Program-made: the position numbers and the translations under genes
NCBI GenBank assembly: GCA_002345215.1
Contig: DDVH01000061.1
Location: forward strand, 24,503-56,514
Source: Anaerolineales bacterium UBA2317
GTDB taxonomy: Bacteria; Chloroflexota; Anaerolineae; Anaerolineales; Villigracilaceae
Reading direction: 5' to 3'
DNA: 32,012 nucleotides
The notes under the pieces: generated by a model
The model's database searches: none
What the model saw: only the letters and a program-made list of their open reading frames with translations
What the model was told of the DNA's origin: nothing
Part shown: in pieces, positions 17,448-23,431 of the stretch
How positions within the stretch are numbered: position 1 is the stretch's first letter
How the letters are laid out: every line of letters starts with the position of its first letter

Positions 17448-18140
17448 TTAACCTCTGCGTTTGAGTGCCCCACCTTTGACTCTCGCAGTTCTTAACTTAT
17501 TCCCCGAAACAGGTGACTTTCTAGTTGTCGTTGTTCGTGAGACACCTTGTGATGGCGTCATCCCTGCTTTGACGGGTTTACCAAACATCCCAAACGCTGT
17601 TTCAAGTGACTTTGCCGCAGTGGCTTGGTCTAAACCTGTTTGGCGTGAAAGTTCATTAATCATGCCGCTGTTTTGTAAAATGTTCGGGTCAATTTTGCCT
17701 TTGCTCATTTGCTTAAACATATCATCTAAATCAAATGAGTTAGAGTCACGTCCAGAGGTGGGATGATGTGCCAATAACTTATAGACCACAAATGAAACCA
17801 CCATCATCGCAATTTGTGGCGGAATGTTCATTTTCTTGGCAAGTTTATCTACAAATGGTTGTAGCAAAAGCATAATGGGGTTATTCATGCCCATTTGACT
17901 CATAGGGTTTGCTTGTTGTTGCTGATTTCCACCCATAAACATTTCGAGCAAGCCCATCATGTCACCTAAGCCACCAGATTGTTGTTGCTGTTGTTGAGAG
18001 TATCTTTGTGGTGTAGAAGGTTGACCGCCACCGAGCAAACTGCCAATCAGTTCTGTCATTGGGTCAGCATTTTGTTGTTGAGATTGATTGCCTTGCTGAC
18101 GAGAATTTACTAGCACTTTGAGAATATCTTCCATTGACAT
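17448..18140 (-). CDS. Gln/Gly/Met-rich protein of unknown function
   Basis: 230 residues, not recognised. The N-terminal ~100 residues are low complexity, with Gln runs (QQQQQQ, NQQQQ) between short hydrophobic helices (MTELIGSLLGG, LGDMMGLLEMFMGG). A hydrophobic stretch near PPQIAMMVVSFVVYKLL (~105-125) may be a membrane or buried helix. A helical part (NILQNSGMINELSRQTGLDQATAAKSLETAFGMF) follows, then a strongly basic tail (RTTTTRKSP...GGALKRRG). The repeated short helix pattern is loosely like DUF937/YidB-type proteins, but I do not assign it. AGGAG eight bases before the ATG supports the start. It is 62 bases downstream of fmdB. Confidence 0.75.
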   Translation of the reverse strand: MSMEDILKVLVNSRQQGNQSQQQNADPMTELIGSLLGGGQPSTPQRYSQQQQQQSGGLGDMMGLLEMFMGGNQQQQANPMSQMGMNNPIMLLLQPFVDKLAKKMNIPPQIAMMVVSFVVYKLLAHHPTSGRDSNSFDLDDMFKQMSKGKIDPNILQNSGMINELSRQTGLDQATAAKSLETAFGMFGKPVKAGMTPSQGVSRTTTTRKSPVSGNKLRTARVKGGALKRRG

Positions 18141-18161
18141 AATATTTTCTCCTTCAAATTA

Positions 18162-18202
18162 ATTCCCTCTTCCATTTTGGGAGAGGGTTAGGGTGAGGGT
18201 CA
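18162..18202. repeat. Dispersed REP-like repeat between fmdB and the Gln-rich gene
   Basis: TTCCCTCTTCCATTTTGGGA followed by GAGGGTTAGGGTGAGGG, next to the fmdB stop. Same family as the copy inside the gene at 16279-16316; the CCCTC/GAGGG arms can pair. Confidence 0.78.
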
Positions 18203-18469
18203 TTATTCCGACTTATCAGTGGATGCAGGCTTTGATTCGGGTTCAGTTTTTGTCTCAGTTTTTTTTGTAGAAGATGAACTCCCAGAAGGTGATTTGTTAT
18301 CTGTGGCATAAAAGCCAGAGCCTTTAAAAATCACTTTGGTGGGCGTAATCACTTTTTTCAATGCCTTCTTTTTACATTCAGGGCATGTCTTTAATGGATT
18401 ATCAGTAAATGATTGATGTTTCTCAAACTGAACTCCGCATTTATCACAGCGGTAGGTATAAACGGGCAT
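18203..18469 (-). CDS. FmdB-family zinc-ribbon protein
   Basis: 88 residues. The N-terminal ~45 residues form a zinc ribbon with two CxxC knuckles, Cys8/Cys11 (YRCDKCG) and Cys29/Cys32 (KTCPECK), followed by the family's basic KVI and FKGSGFYATD stretches. The C-terminal ~30 residues are Ser/Thr/Glu/Lys-rich and likely disordered. The FmdB name comes from a putative regulator in formamidase clusters; the real role of most members is unknown. AAGGAG precedes the ATG. A good promoter (TTGTCA-17-TATAAT) is upstream, with a perfect palindrome in the leader. Confidence 0.93.
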   Translation of the reverse strand: MPVYTYRCDKCGVQFEKHQSFTDNPLKTCPECKKKALKKVITPTKVIFKGSGFYATDNKSPSGSSSSTKKTETKTEPESKPASTDKSE

Positions 18470-18496
18470 ACTTGCTCTCCTTGCATTTTCTTAATT

Positions 18497-18529
18497 AGAC
18501 CCTAAAGGTCTTTAAGACCTTTAGGGTCT
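18497..18529. repeat. Perfect palindrome in the fmdB leader
   Basis: Arms AGACCCTAAAGGTCTT and AAGACCTTTAGGGTCT with one central base. It lies between the fmdB promoter and its ribosome site, so it would fold in the leader RNA. There is no T-run on the minus strand; on the plus strand CTTTTGTTT follows, but no plus-strand gene ends here. It may be a REP-like repeat or a leader hairpin. Confidence 0.75.
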
Positions 18530-18547
18530 CTTTTGTTTATGAATGAG

Positions 18548-18576
18548 ATTATAGCGTGCATACAAGGGCATGACAA
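18548..18576 (-). promoter_or_regulatory. fmdB promoter
   Basis: On the minus strand TTGTCA (18571-18576) and a perfect TATAAT (18548-18553) are separated by 17 bases. The predicted start near 18541 gives a ~70-nt leader containing the palindrome. Confidence 0.7.
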
Positions 18577-18600
18577 GCCTCAGAACGGGCATGTTATAAT
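18570..18600 (+). promoter_or_regulatory. Promoter of the selenoprotein-trpS unit
   Basis: A perfect TATAAT at 18595-18600 preceded by TGT (extended -10). An ATGACA at 18570-18575 could be a -35 but with a long 19-base spacer; it overlaps the -35 of the divergent fmdB promoter. The predicted start is within a few bases of the ATG at 18611, so the mRNA may be leaderless. Confidence 0.5.
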
Positions 18601-18610
18601 TTTCTTATAT

Positions 18611-18850
18611 ATGCTAAACATTGAAATCATTTACTGCGCCGCCTGACATTACACCAACCGAGCCGTTGGCTTGGCAGAAGAATTGTTAAAAGAATACGAG
18701 CACGTCATCGAGGCGTTGACCTTAGTCCCCGCCGAAGGTGGCAAGTTTGAGGTCAGTGTGAATCGGAAGTTAATCTTCTCAAAAACAGAATTAAAACGCC
18801 ACGCCGAAGCGGGCGAAATCTTAAATCTCATTTCAAAACTGGTGGATTAA
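18611..18850 (+). CDS. SelW/SelT/SelH (Rdx)-family selenoprotein, in-frame TGA as Sec12
   Basis: ATG at 18611, TGA at codon 12 (18644-18646), TAA at 18848. Read through the TGA, the frame gives 79 residues with a thioredoxin-like Rdx pattern: strand EIIYC, the redox motif C9-A-A-U12, a helix AVGLAEELLKEYEHVI, then GGKFEVSVNRKLIFSK as in SelW, and a C-terminal helix. U replaces the second Cys of CxxC exactly as in SelW. Codon use and family features continue undisturbed after the TGA, arguing against a decayed gene. A stem-loop follows the TGA at the expected SECIS distance. It probably acts as a small thiol oxidoreductase. No ribosome site is seen, but a TATAAT is close. trpS starts four bases after the stop. 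A nonsense mutation of a Cys codon is the main alternative. Confidence 0.85.
18647..18673 (+). promoter_or_regulatory. Candidate bacterial SECIS element
   Basis: Just after TGA (18644-18646) the RNA can form CGAGCC (18659-18664) paired with GGCTTG (18668-18673) around a GTT loop, with one G-U pair. Counting the U of UGA as 1, the loop G is at position 22, close to the G23/U24 of the E. coli fdhF SECIS. An alternative fold pairs CCAAC (18654-18658) with GTTGG (18665-18669) around CGAGCC, also with G in the first two loop bases. Confidence 0.6.
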
Positions 18851-18853
18851 TCC

Positions 18854-19840
18854 ATGGCAAAAAAAGGCAGAGTTTTTTCAGGTGCAAGACCCACAGGCAA
18901 ACAACATTTGGGGAATTATTTAGGCGCGATTCAAAATTATGTAGCCTTACAAAAAGATTATGACAGTGTCTATTGTATTGTGGATGTGCACGCATTAACC
19001 ACAGTGGAGACGACTCAAGACCTGCGCCTCAATACATTTGAAATGGCACTTGATTGGCTCGCGGCAGGCATTCGCCCAGAGGAATCAATTTTGTTTGTGC
19101 AATCGCATGTGCCCGAGGTGATGGAGTTGCATACTTATCTATCAATGGTGACTCAATTTGGTAAGTTAACTGACTTGCCGACATTCAAAGAAAAAGTTCG
19201 CCAACAACCAGATAATGTTAATTATGGTTTGTTGGGTTATCCCGTTTTGATGACCGCCGATATTGTTTTATATAAAACAGATATTGTGCCAGTTGGCATT
19301 GACCAAGCGCCACATATTGAATTTGCTAGAGAAATTGTGCGTTCGTTTAATTATCGCTACAACACCAAAGTATTGATTGAACCGCAAGTGAAACATACCG
19401 AAATTTTGAAAGTGGTCGGCATTGATGGCGTAAATAAAATGAGTAAGAGTTTGAATAATCATATTGAACTTGCTTCCACGCCAGAAGAAACGACGAAACG
19501 CGTGCGTGAAATGGTCACAGACCCTGCTCGTTTAAGAAAAACTGACCCAGGCAACCCAGACATTTGTAATGTCTTCACCATGCACAAAATTTTCTCTCCA
19601 CAAGAAGAAGTGGATATGATTAATACTGAATGTCGCAAAGCAGGCATTGGCTGTGTAGATTGCAAACTTCGCTTTGCGAATAACTTAAATAAACATCTTG
19701 AGCCGTTTAGAGCGAAAAGAAATGAATTGGCTTCACAAGAAAGTTATGTGAAAGATGTGTTGAATGATGGCGGAAAGCGTGCAAGAGTCATTGCTCAAGA
19801 AACGATGAGTGAAGTGAGAGAGGCGATGCAACTTCCATAA
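18854..19840 (+). CDS. trpS: Tryptophanyl-tRNA synthetase
   Basis: 328 residues, the normal bacterial TrpRS length. It charges tRNA-Trp with tryptophan using ATP. The class I signature HIGH region is RPTGKQHLGNYLGA (residues ~12-25) and KMSKS is intact in NKMSKSLN. YPVLMTADIVLYKTDIVPVGIDQAPHIEFAREI is the conserved tryptophan and dimer region, and the C-terminal helical part is complete. The ATG is four bases after the stop of the selenoprotein; GGTGG about eight bases upstream could act as a ribosome site. The two genes are probably co-transcribed. Confidence 0.97.
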   Translation: MAKKGRVFSGARPTGKQHLGNYLGAIQNYVALQKDYDSVYCIVDVHALTTVETTQDLRLNTFEMALDWLAAGIRPEESILFVQSHVPEVMELHTYLSMVTQFGKLTDLPTFKEKVRQQPDNVNYGLLGYPVLMTADIVLYKTDIVPVGIDQAPHIEFAREIVRSFNYRYNTKVLIEPQVKHTEILKVVGIDGVNKMSKSLNNHIELASTPEETTKRVREMVTDPARLRKTDPGNPDICNVFTMHKIFSPQEEVDMINTECRKAGIGCVDCKLRFANNLNKHLEPFRAKRNELASQESYVKDVLNDGGKRARVIAQETMSEVREAMQLP

Positions 19841-19842
19841 AA

Positions 19843-19909
19843 CGGGAATCGATACTTTGGGAATCGGAAATCGTAGACAATTCCCAAATCCCGATTCCCA
19901 ATTTCCAAA
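19843..19909. repeat. Heptameric/inverted repeat between trpS and dtd
   Basis: Right part (19879-19906) is four degenerate heptamers: AATTCCC, AAATCCC, GATTCCC, AATTTCC. Left part holds GGGAATCG copies; TTGGGAATCGG (19857-19867) is an exact inverse of CCGATTCCCAA (19891-19901). It fills most of the gap before dtd and replaces its ribosome-site region. Confidence 0.7.
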
Positions 19910-19912
19910 CTT

Positions 19913-20350
19913 ATGCGCTTATTAATTCAACGAGTTTCAAAAGCGAGTGTCACTGTAAATAATCAGACCATTTCTAAAATTGGAAAAGGCTTGTTGATTC
20001 TCGTCGGCGTAGGTCACAATGACGGGGAAGCAGAAGCAGTTTTCCTATCTGAAAAAGCGGCGAATTTACGCATCTTTGAAGATGAAGCGGGCAAGACCAA
20101 TCTATCAGTTTTAGATGTCAAAGGTGAAGTCATCGTTGTTTCTCAATTTACTTTATATGCAAATACATCAAAAGGTAGAAGACCATCTTTTATTGAAGCG
20201 GCGTTGCCTGATATTGCCGAGCCTTTGGTGAATCGTTTTGCAGAATTATTGCGCAGTCACGGTGTGCCGACACAAACAGGAAAATTTGGGGCAAACATGT
20301 TAGTGGAAATTCACAACGACGGACCTGTAACGATATGGCTAGAAAAATAA
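19913..20350 (+). CDS. dtd: D-aminoacyl-tRNA deacylase
   Basis: 145 residues, the usual length. DTD hydrolyses D-amino acids (and mischarged glycine) from tRNA, a translation proofreading role. Both active-site motifs are present: SQFTLYA and, near the C-terminus, NDGPVTIWLE (family consensus NxGPVT). MRLLIQRVSKASVTV at the N-terminus is also typical. No ribosome site precedes the ATG; the upstream DNA is a heptameric repeat. The next gene starts one base after the stop. Confidence 0.96.
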   Translation: MRLLIQRVSKASVTVNNQTISKIGKGLLILVGVGHNDGEAEAVFLSEKAANLRIFEDEAGKTNLSVLDVKGEVIVVSQFTLYANTSKGRRPSFIEAALPDIAEPLVNRFAELLRSHGVPTQTGKFGANMLVEIHNDGPVTIWLEK

Positions 20351-20351
20351 A

Positions 20352-21653
20352 ATGAAAATAAGAAACTTTATTTATATTATTGTTTTTTTAGTATATGCTT
20401 TTCTTCGGGTGTTTACAACAATTCCAGCTATTAACGCACCACGCGATTTAGCCGATACTGATATTTATGTTCGTATCTCTACACAACCTATCTTAAGTGA
20501 TGAATTTCTTTACGTTGACCGCCCATTTGTTTTTCCGCTTCTTCTTCAAATTGCAAATCAAGAATTTAGGCATACAGTTATTTTTCAGCTTGGATTAACT
20601 ATCTTAGCGTGGGGTGTACTTGCATGGTCTATTTCTACTTTTTTTAAGAATAACTTACTTCGTTTATTTTCTTTTGTTATTATTTTGGCTTTGAGTTTAG
20701 TTCGTCATTTAGCAGGCTGGGATTTTGTGCTAATGACCGAATCTCTATCGTTGTCAATTTTTGCTTTGTTTATTGTGTCTGGCATTTGGCTGTTGCGCGG
20801 CTGGAAAATATATAAAGTAATCATTTGTTTGATTCTTGCTTTTTTATTTGCATTTACTAGAGATACAAATGCATATTTGTTGTTAATGTTTGGGGGATTG
20901 ATTTTGATTTCTATCTTTATAAGATGGCTTAATAAAAAGTTTCTTATCTTTGTATTTGGTTTTTTCATCATATATTTTTTTAGCAACCTAAATGCTGACC
21001 TAAGCCAAAGATGGATTTTTCCGCTAACGAATGTAATTGGAAAACGCATCTTACCTCGGCCAGATGTATTGCCCACTTTTGAAGCATGTGGAATGCCGAT
21101 TACTCCTGAATTGCTCAGTGCGGCAGGGTTATATGCAAATGAAAATAATCGTCAACTTTCTGTAGACCCAGCCCTAGAAGGTTTTCGTGTTTGGTTAGCA
21201 GAAGATGGAAAATCATGTTACATGAAATGGCTTATTTTGAATCCAATATCAACTGCCCAAGACGCTCTAAAAGAACTTGATGCTATGATTTACTTCGAAT
21301 GGGTTGGAGGTTACTTTTCTCGAAGATACCAAGACATTCTTCCTTCTCGTGTAGAACGGGTTTTGTACCCAGTTTATTTCTTGCCTTATCTATTGGTAGG
21401 TTTAACCCTAATTGCATTTTATAGTATCTTCAAACAATCATGGCGTGAAAATCCGTTATGGATTATCGCCATTATGCTTTGCCTGACAATCTTCCCGCAT
21501 TTGTATATCACTTGGCACGGAGATGACATGGCTCCAGAACGCCATGCGTTATCTGTAGGTATGCAACTATCATTAACAATGTGGTTATTTGTTTTCTTGT
21601 TAATTGAAAAGATACACAATAAATATTTAGGTGTTTTAAACAATAAACTCTAA
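20352..21653 (+). CDS. Multi-pass membrane protein, possibly GT-C-like
   Basis: 433 residues with about nine or ten membrane helices. A large extracytoplasmic loop (~230-325, PDVLPTFEACGMPITPELL...) lies between helix groups. The first loop contains APRDLADTDIYVRIS, where GT-C enzymes often have acidic residues, and AFTRDTNAYLLL is another conserved-looking stretch. It may handle a lipid-linked sugar, but I cannot identify the family. It is translationally coupled between dtd (one-base gap) and the Ddn-like gene (three-base gap). Confidence 0.75.
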   Translation: MKIRNFIYIIVFLVYAFLRVFTTIPAINAPRDLADTDIYVRISTQPILSDEFLYVDRPFVFPLLLQIANQEFRHTVIFQLGLTILAWGVLAWSISTFFKNNLLRLFSFVIILALSLVRHLAGWDFVLMTESLSLSIFALFIVSGIWLLRGWKIYKVIICLILAFLFAFTRDTNAYLLLMFGGLILISIFIRWLNKKFLIFVFGFFIIYFFSNLNADLSQRWIFPLTNVIGKRILPRPDVLPTFEACGMPITPELLSAAGLYANENNRQLSVDPALEGFRVWLAEDGKSCYMKWLILNPISTAQDALKELDAMIYFEWVGGYFSRRYQDILPSRVERVLYPVYFLPYLLVGLTLIAFYSIFKQSWRENPLWIIAIMLCLTIFPHLYITWHGDDMAPERHALSVGMQLSLTMWLFVFLLIEKIHNKYLGVLNNKL

Positions 21654-21656
21654 ATT

Positions 21657-22172
21657 ATGCAGAAAAATATTCACTTAATGCCAGAAAAAAATAACCCCAA
21701 TGCTTTTCAACGCTTCCTGCATCGTTTCATCATGCTTCGCCCAGTGACAGCCTTCTTTGCAGACAAAACTCACATTATTGATAATGCCATATTCAAACTC
21801 ACAAAAGGAAAACATTCTCTTTCTGAATATTTGGGTTGGAATATTATTCGAATCAATACCATTGGAGCAAAAACAGGAAAACTACATAAACTAGTTTTGC
21901 TAGCACTCATAGACGGAGAAAAGATTGGGATCATTGCCTCAAACTTTGGGCGAAAACCGAACCCAGGTTGGTATTACAACTTAGTCAAAAACCCACTTTG
22001 TGATGTTCAGTTAAATGGAAATTGGGCAAAATACATTGCCCGCGAAATACATGATGAAGAATATAAAAAATATTGGCAAATGGCAGTTGACTCATACAAA
22101 GGCTACCAAAAATATAAAGAACGTGCCTCACATCGGCACATTCCGCTCATACTTTTAGAGCCTGCAAAATAA
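21657..22172 (+). CDS. Ddn-like nitroreductase/quinone reductase (deazaflavin-dependent family)
   Basis: 171 residues. The central TIGAKTGKLHKLVLLALID and ASNFGRKPNPGWYYNLVKNP are hallmarks of the split-barrel Ddn family, in which F420H2-dependent members reduce quinones or nitro compounds. The closing PLILLEP is also typical. Cofactor F420 use is inferred from the family, not shown. An N-terminal helix (~13-35) may associate with the membrane. It follows the membrane protein by three bases and ends before an intrinsic terminator. Confidence 0.88.
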   Translation: MQKNIHLMPEKNNPNAFQRFLHRFIMLRPVTAFFADKTHIIDNAIFKLTKGKHSLSEYLGWNIIRINTIGAKTGKLHKLVLLALIDGEKIGIIASNFGRKPNPGWYYNLVKNPLCDVQLNGNWAKYIAREIHDEEYKKYWQMAVDSYKGYQKYKERASHRHIPLILLEPAK

Positions 22173-22247
22173 TTGTCAAGATTAAAAGAATATGATAAAG
22201 TTAAGTTTGTAGGATGCAAGTAGGTTTTCGTTGTGGAAGTAAAGACG

Positions 22248-22279
22248 ACGGCTCAAAGCACGACCTTGAGCCGTTTTTT
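22248..22279 (+). terminator. Intrinsic terminator of the trpS/dtd/Ddn group
   Basis: ACGGCTCAA and TTGAGCCGT form a 9-bp stem around a nine-base loop, followed by a T-run (22274-22279). It lies about 75 bases past the Ddn-like stop. Confidence 0.88.
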
Positions 22280-22346
22280 GATTACCGCCCGATGAAAGAC
22301 ACAACCTGCGTCACCTAATTTTTTTATTTTGCTTAGGAGGCAAAAA

Positions 22347-22556
22347 ATGTCTGAACGTATCATCGGAACGGTAAAGTGGTTTAACGGAACCAAAGGCTAC
22401 GGCTTCATCGAACGTGAAGGCGGCGCGGATGTCTTCGTACATTTCTCCGCCATTCGCGGCGATGGTTTCAAAAACCTACAAGAAGGTCAAAAAGTCGAAT
22501 TCACCATCGAAAACGGACCTAAAGGTTTACAAGCCGCAGACGTCGTGGTTCTCTAA
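22347..22556 (+). CDS. csp: Cold-shock domain protein
   Basis: 69 residues, a single OB-fold cold-shock domain that binds single-stranded RNA/DNA and melts RNA structure. RNP1 is KGYGFIE (residues 16-22) and RNP2 is DVFVHF (28-33); TVKWFN opens the domain. AGGAGG seven bases before the ATG at 22347 fixes the start; a TTG reading from 22329 would bury the ribosome site. It is a single-gene transcript flanked by terminators at 22248 and 22571. Members are often controlled through their leader, but no cold-box is seen here. Confidence 0.97.
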   Translation: MSERIIGTVKWFNGTKGYGFIEREGGADVFVHFSAIRGDGFKNLQEGQKVEFTIENGPKGLQAADVVVL

Positions 22557-22570
22557 ACTGAACCGAACCA

Positions 22571-22608
22571 AAAGAGTCTCATCGCAAGATGAGACTCTTT
22601 TTTTATTT
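22571..22608 (+). terminator. Intrinsic terminator of csp
   Basis: AAAGAGTCTCATC and GATGAGACTCTTT pair as a perfect 13-bp stem with a GCAA tetraloop, followed by a T-run. Confidence 0.95.
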
Positions 22609-22610
22609 CA

Positions 22611-22679
22611 CTAGACGGTGGACAATACACCGCTGATCGTGCAGAAGTAACGGTCTATCGTCTACCGTCCATCGTCTAA
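22611..22679. repeat. Heptameric/inverted repeat after csp
   Basis: The right part (22653-22679) is built of degenerate heptamers of the form CGTCTAT/CGTCTAC/CGTCCAT/CGTCTAA. The left CTAGACGGTGGAC is an imperfect inverse of it. It contains the stop codon of the DHOD-like gene. Confidence 0.68.
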
Positions 22680-23431
22680 ACCGCTTCTTTCGGGACCCAT
22701 AACTGGGTATCTGTTTCAACCGCCATTGCCCCAGCCCCAAGCATTGACTCTACATCTGCATCTGTCCACACACCACCAGCACCGATGATTGGCAAACCAA
22801 TCATCCCCGCCGACCTGACAATATCTAACGAACGCGGAAATAACGAACGCCCATACATTCTTCCAGTAATGATATTTTTATTCTCATCATAAATCGCCCC
22901 ACGCGGAGATGAAATGCTAATTGCACTCGCGCCTTCTTGAATCAACTTTGGACCTAAAGATAATATCTGCTCATGTGGTAAAGCAAAAATCAAAGGTAAT
23001 TCACCCAAACACATTTCTAGTGTTAATGAAATAATGTCATCTGCTAAAAGTGGAGCAAAACCAAGTTGAACTGCCATTACATTTTCAACATTCTCTAACT
23101 GATGCACCATTTGTTGAGTCTCTTCTGGTCTATCTGCCATGAGGTGCACAATAATCGGCAACTCAGAACGATTCCACTTTGCAGAATATTTTTTGATGAT
23201 ATTATGAAAACCAGGGTTTGGTAAACCTGTATGCAATAAAAATCCACCCGAAAATTCTATTGCCGCAGGCGAAGCAGTTGGAAGTCTAGGACGAAGCGAG
23301 ATGGGATTGGTGACAAATGCACCAAGTTTATTAAGGCTTCCGAGCTCTTCAAGAACTCGGAAGTCTGGCGCGAATCCCAACATCCCTGCTGAATTGATGA
23401 TTGGTTTATTGAAATATAAGTCGCGTTTCAA
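22676..23431 (-). CDS. Dihydroorotate dehydrogenase-like FMN TIM-barrel protein
   Basis: 251 residues, short for a DHOD (usually 300 or more). N-terminal KPIINSAGMLGFAPDF and GAFVTNPISLRPR match the DHOD flavin and substrate region; the C-terminal LPIIGAGGVWTDADVESMLGAGAMAVETDT matches the FMN-phosphate loop. There is only one cysteine, so no iron-sulphur cluster is possible. The start is a TTG at 23431 directly after the FAD oxidoreductase stop; no ATG precedes it. The pairing recalls PreT-PreA, where a GltD-like subunit feeds a DHOD-like subunit, but both proteins here lack the Fe-S parts. Its substrate is unknown; a pyrimidine-type role is a guess. Confidence 0.8.
   Translation of the reverse strand: MKRDLYFNKPIINSAGMLGFAPDFRVLEELGSLNKLGAFVTNPISLRPRLPTASPAAIEFSGGFLLHTGLPNPGFHNIIKKYSAKWNRSELPIIVHLMADRPEETQQMVHQLENVENVMAVQLGFAPLLADDIISLTLEMCLGELPLIFALPHEQILSLGPKLIQEGASAISISSPRGAIYDENKNIITGRMYGRSLFPRSLDIVRSAGMIGLPIIGAGGVWTDADVESMLGAGAMAVETDTQLWVPKEAV

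Noticed and set aside
18611..18643. Reading 18611-18646 as an 11-residue peptide or a pseudogene
   Set aside because: The frame after the TGA keeps all Rdx family features, and the TGA is at the exact Sec position, so recoding is more likely than decay.
18649..18831. 60-residue minus-strand ORF
   Set aside because: It is the antisense shadow of the selenoprotein gene and has no ribosome site or family features.
22214..22319. Possible 34-residue ORF (MQVGFRCGSKDDG...)
   Set aside because: It runs through the intrinsic terminator at 22248-22279 and has no proper ribosome site; likely chance.
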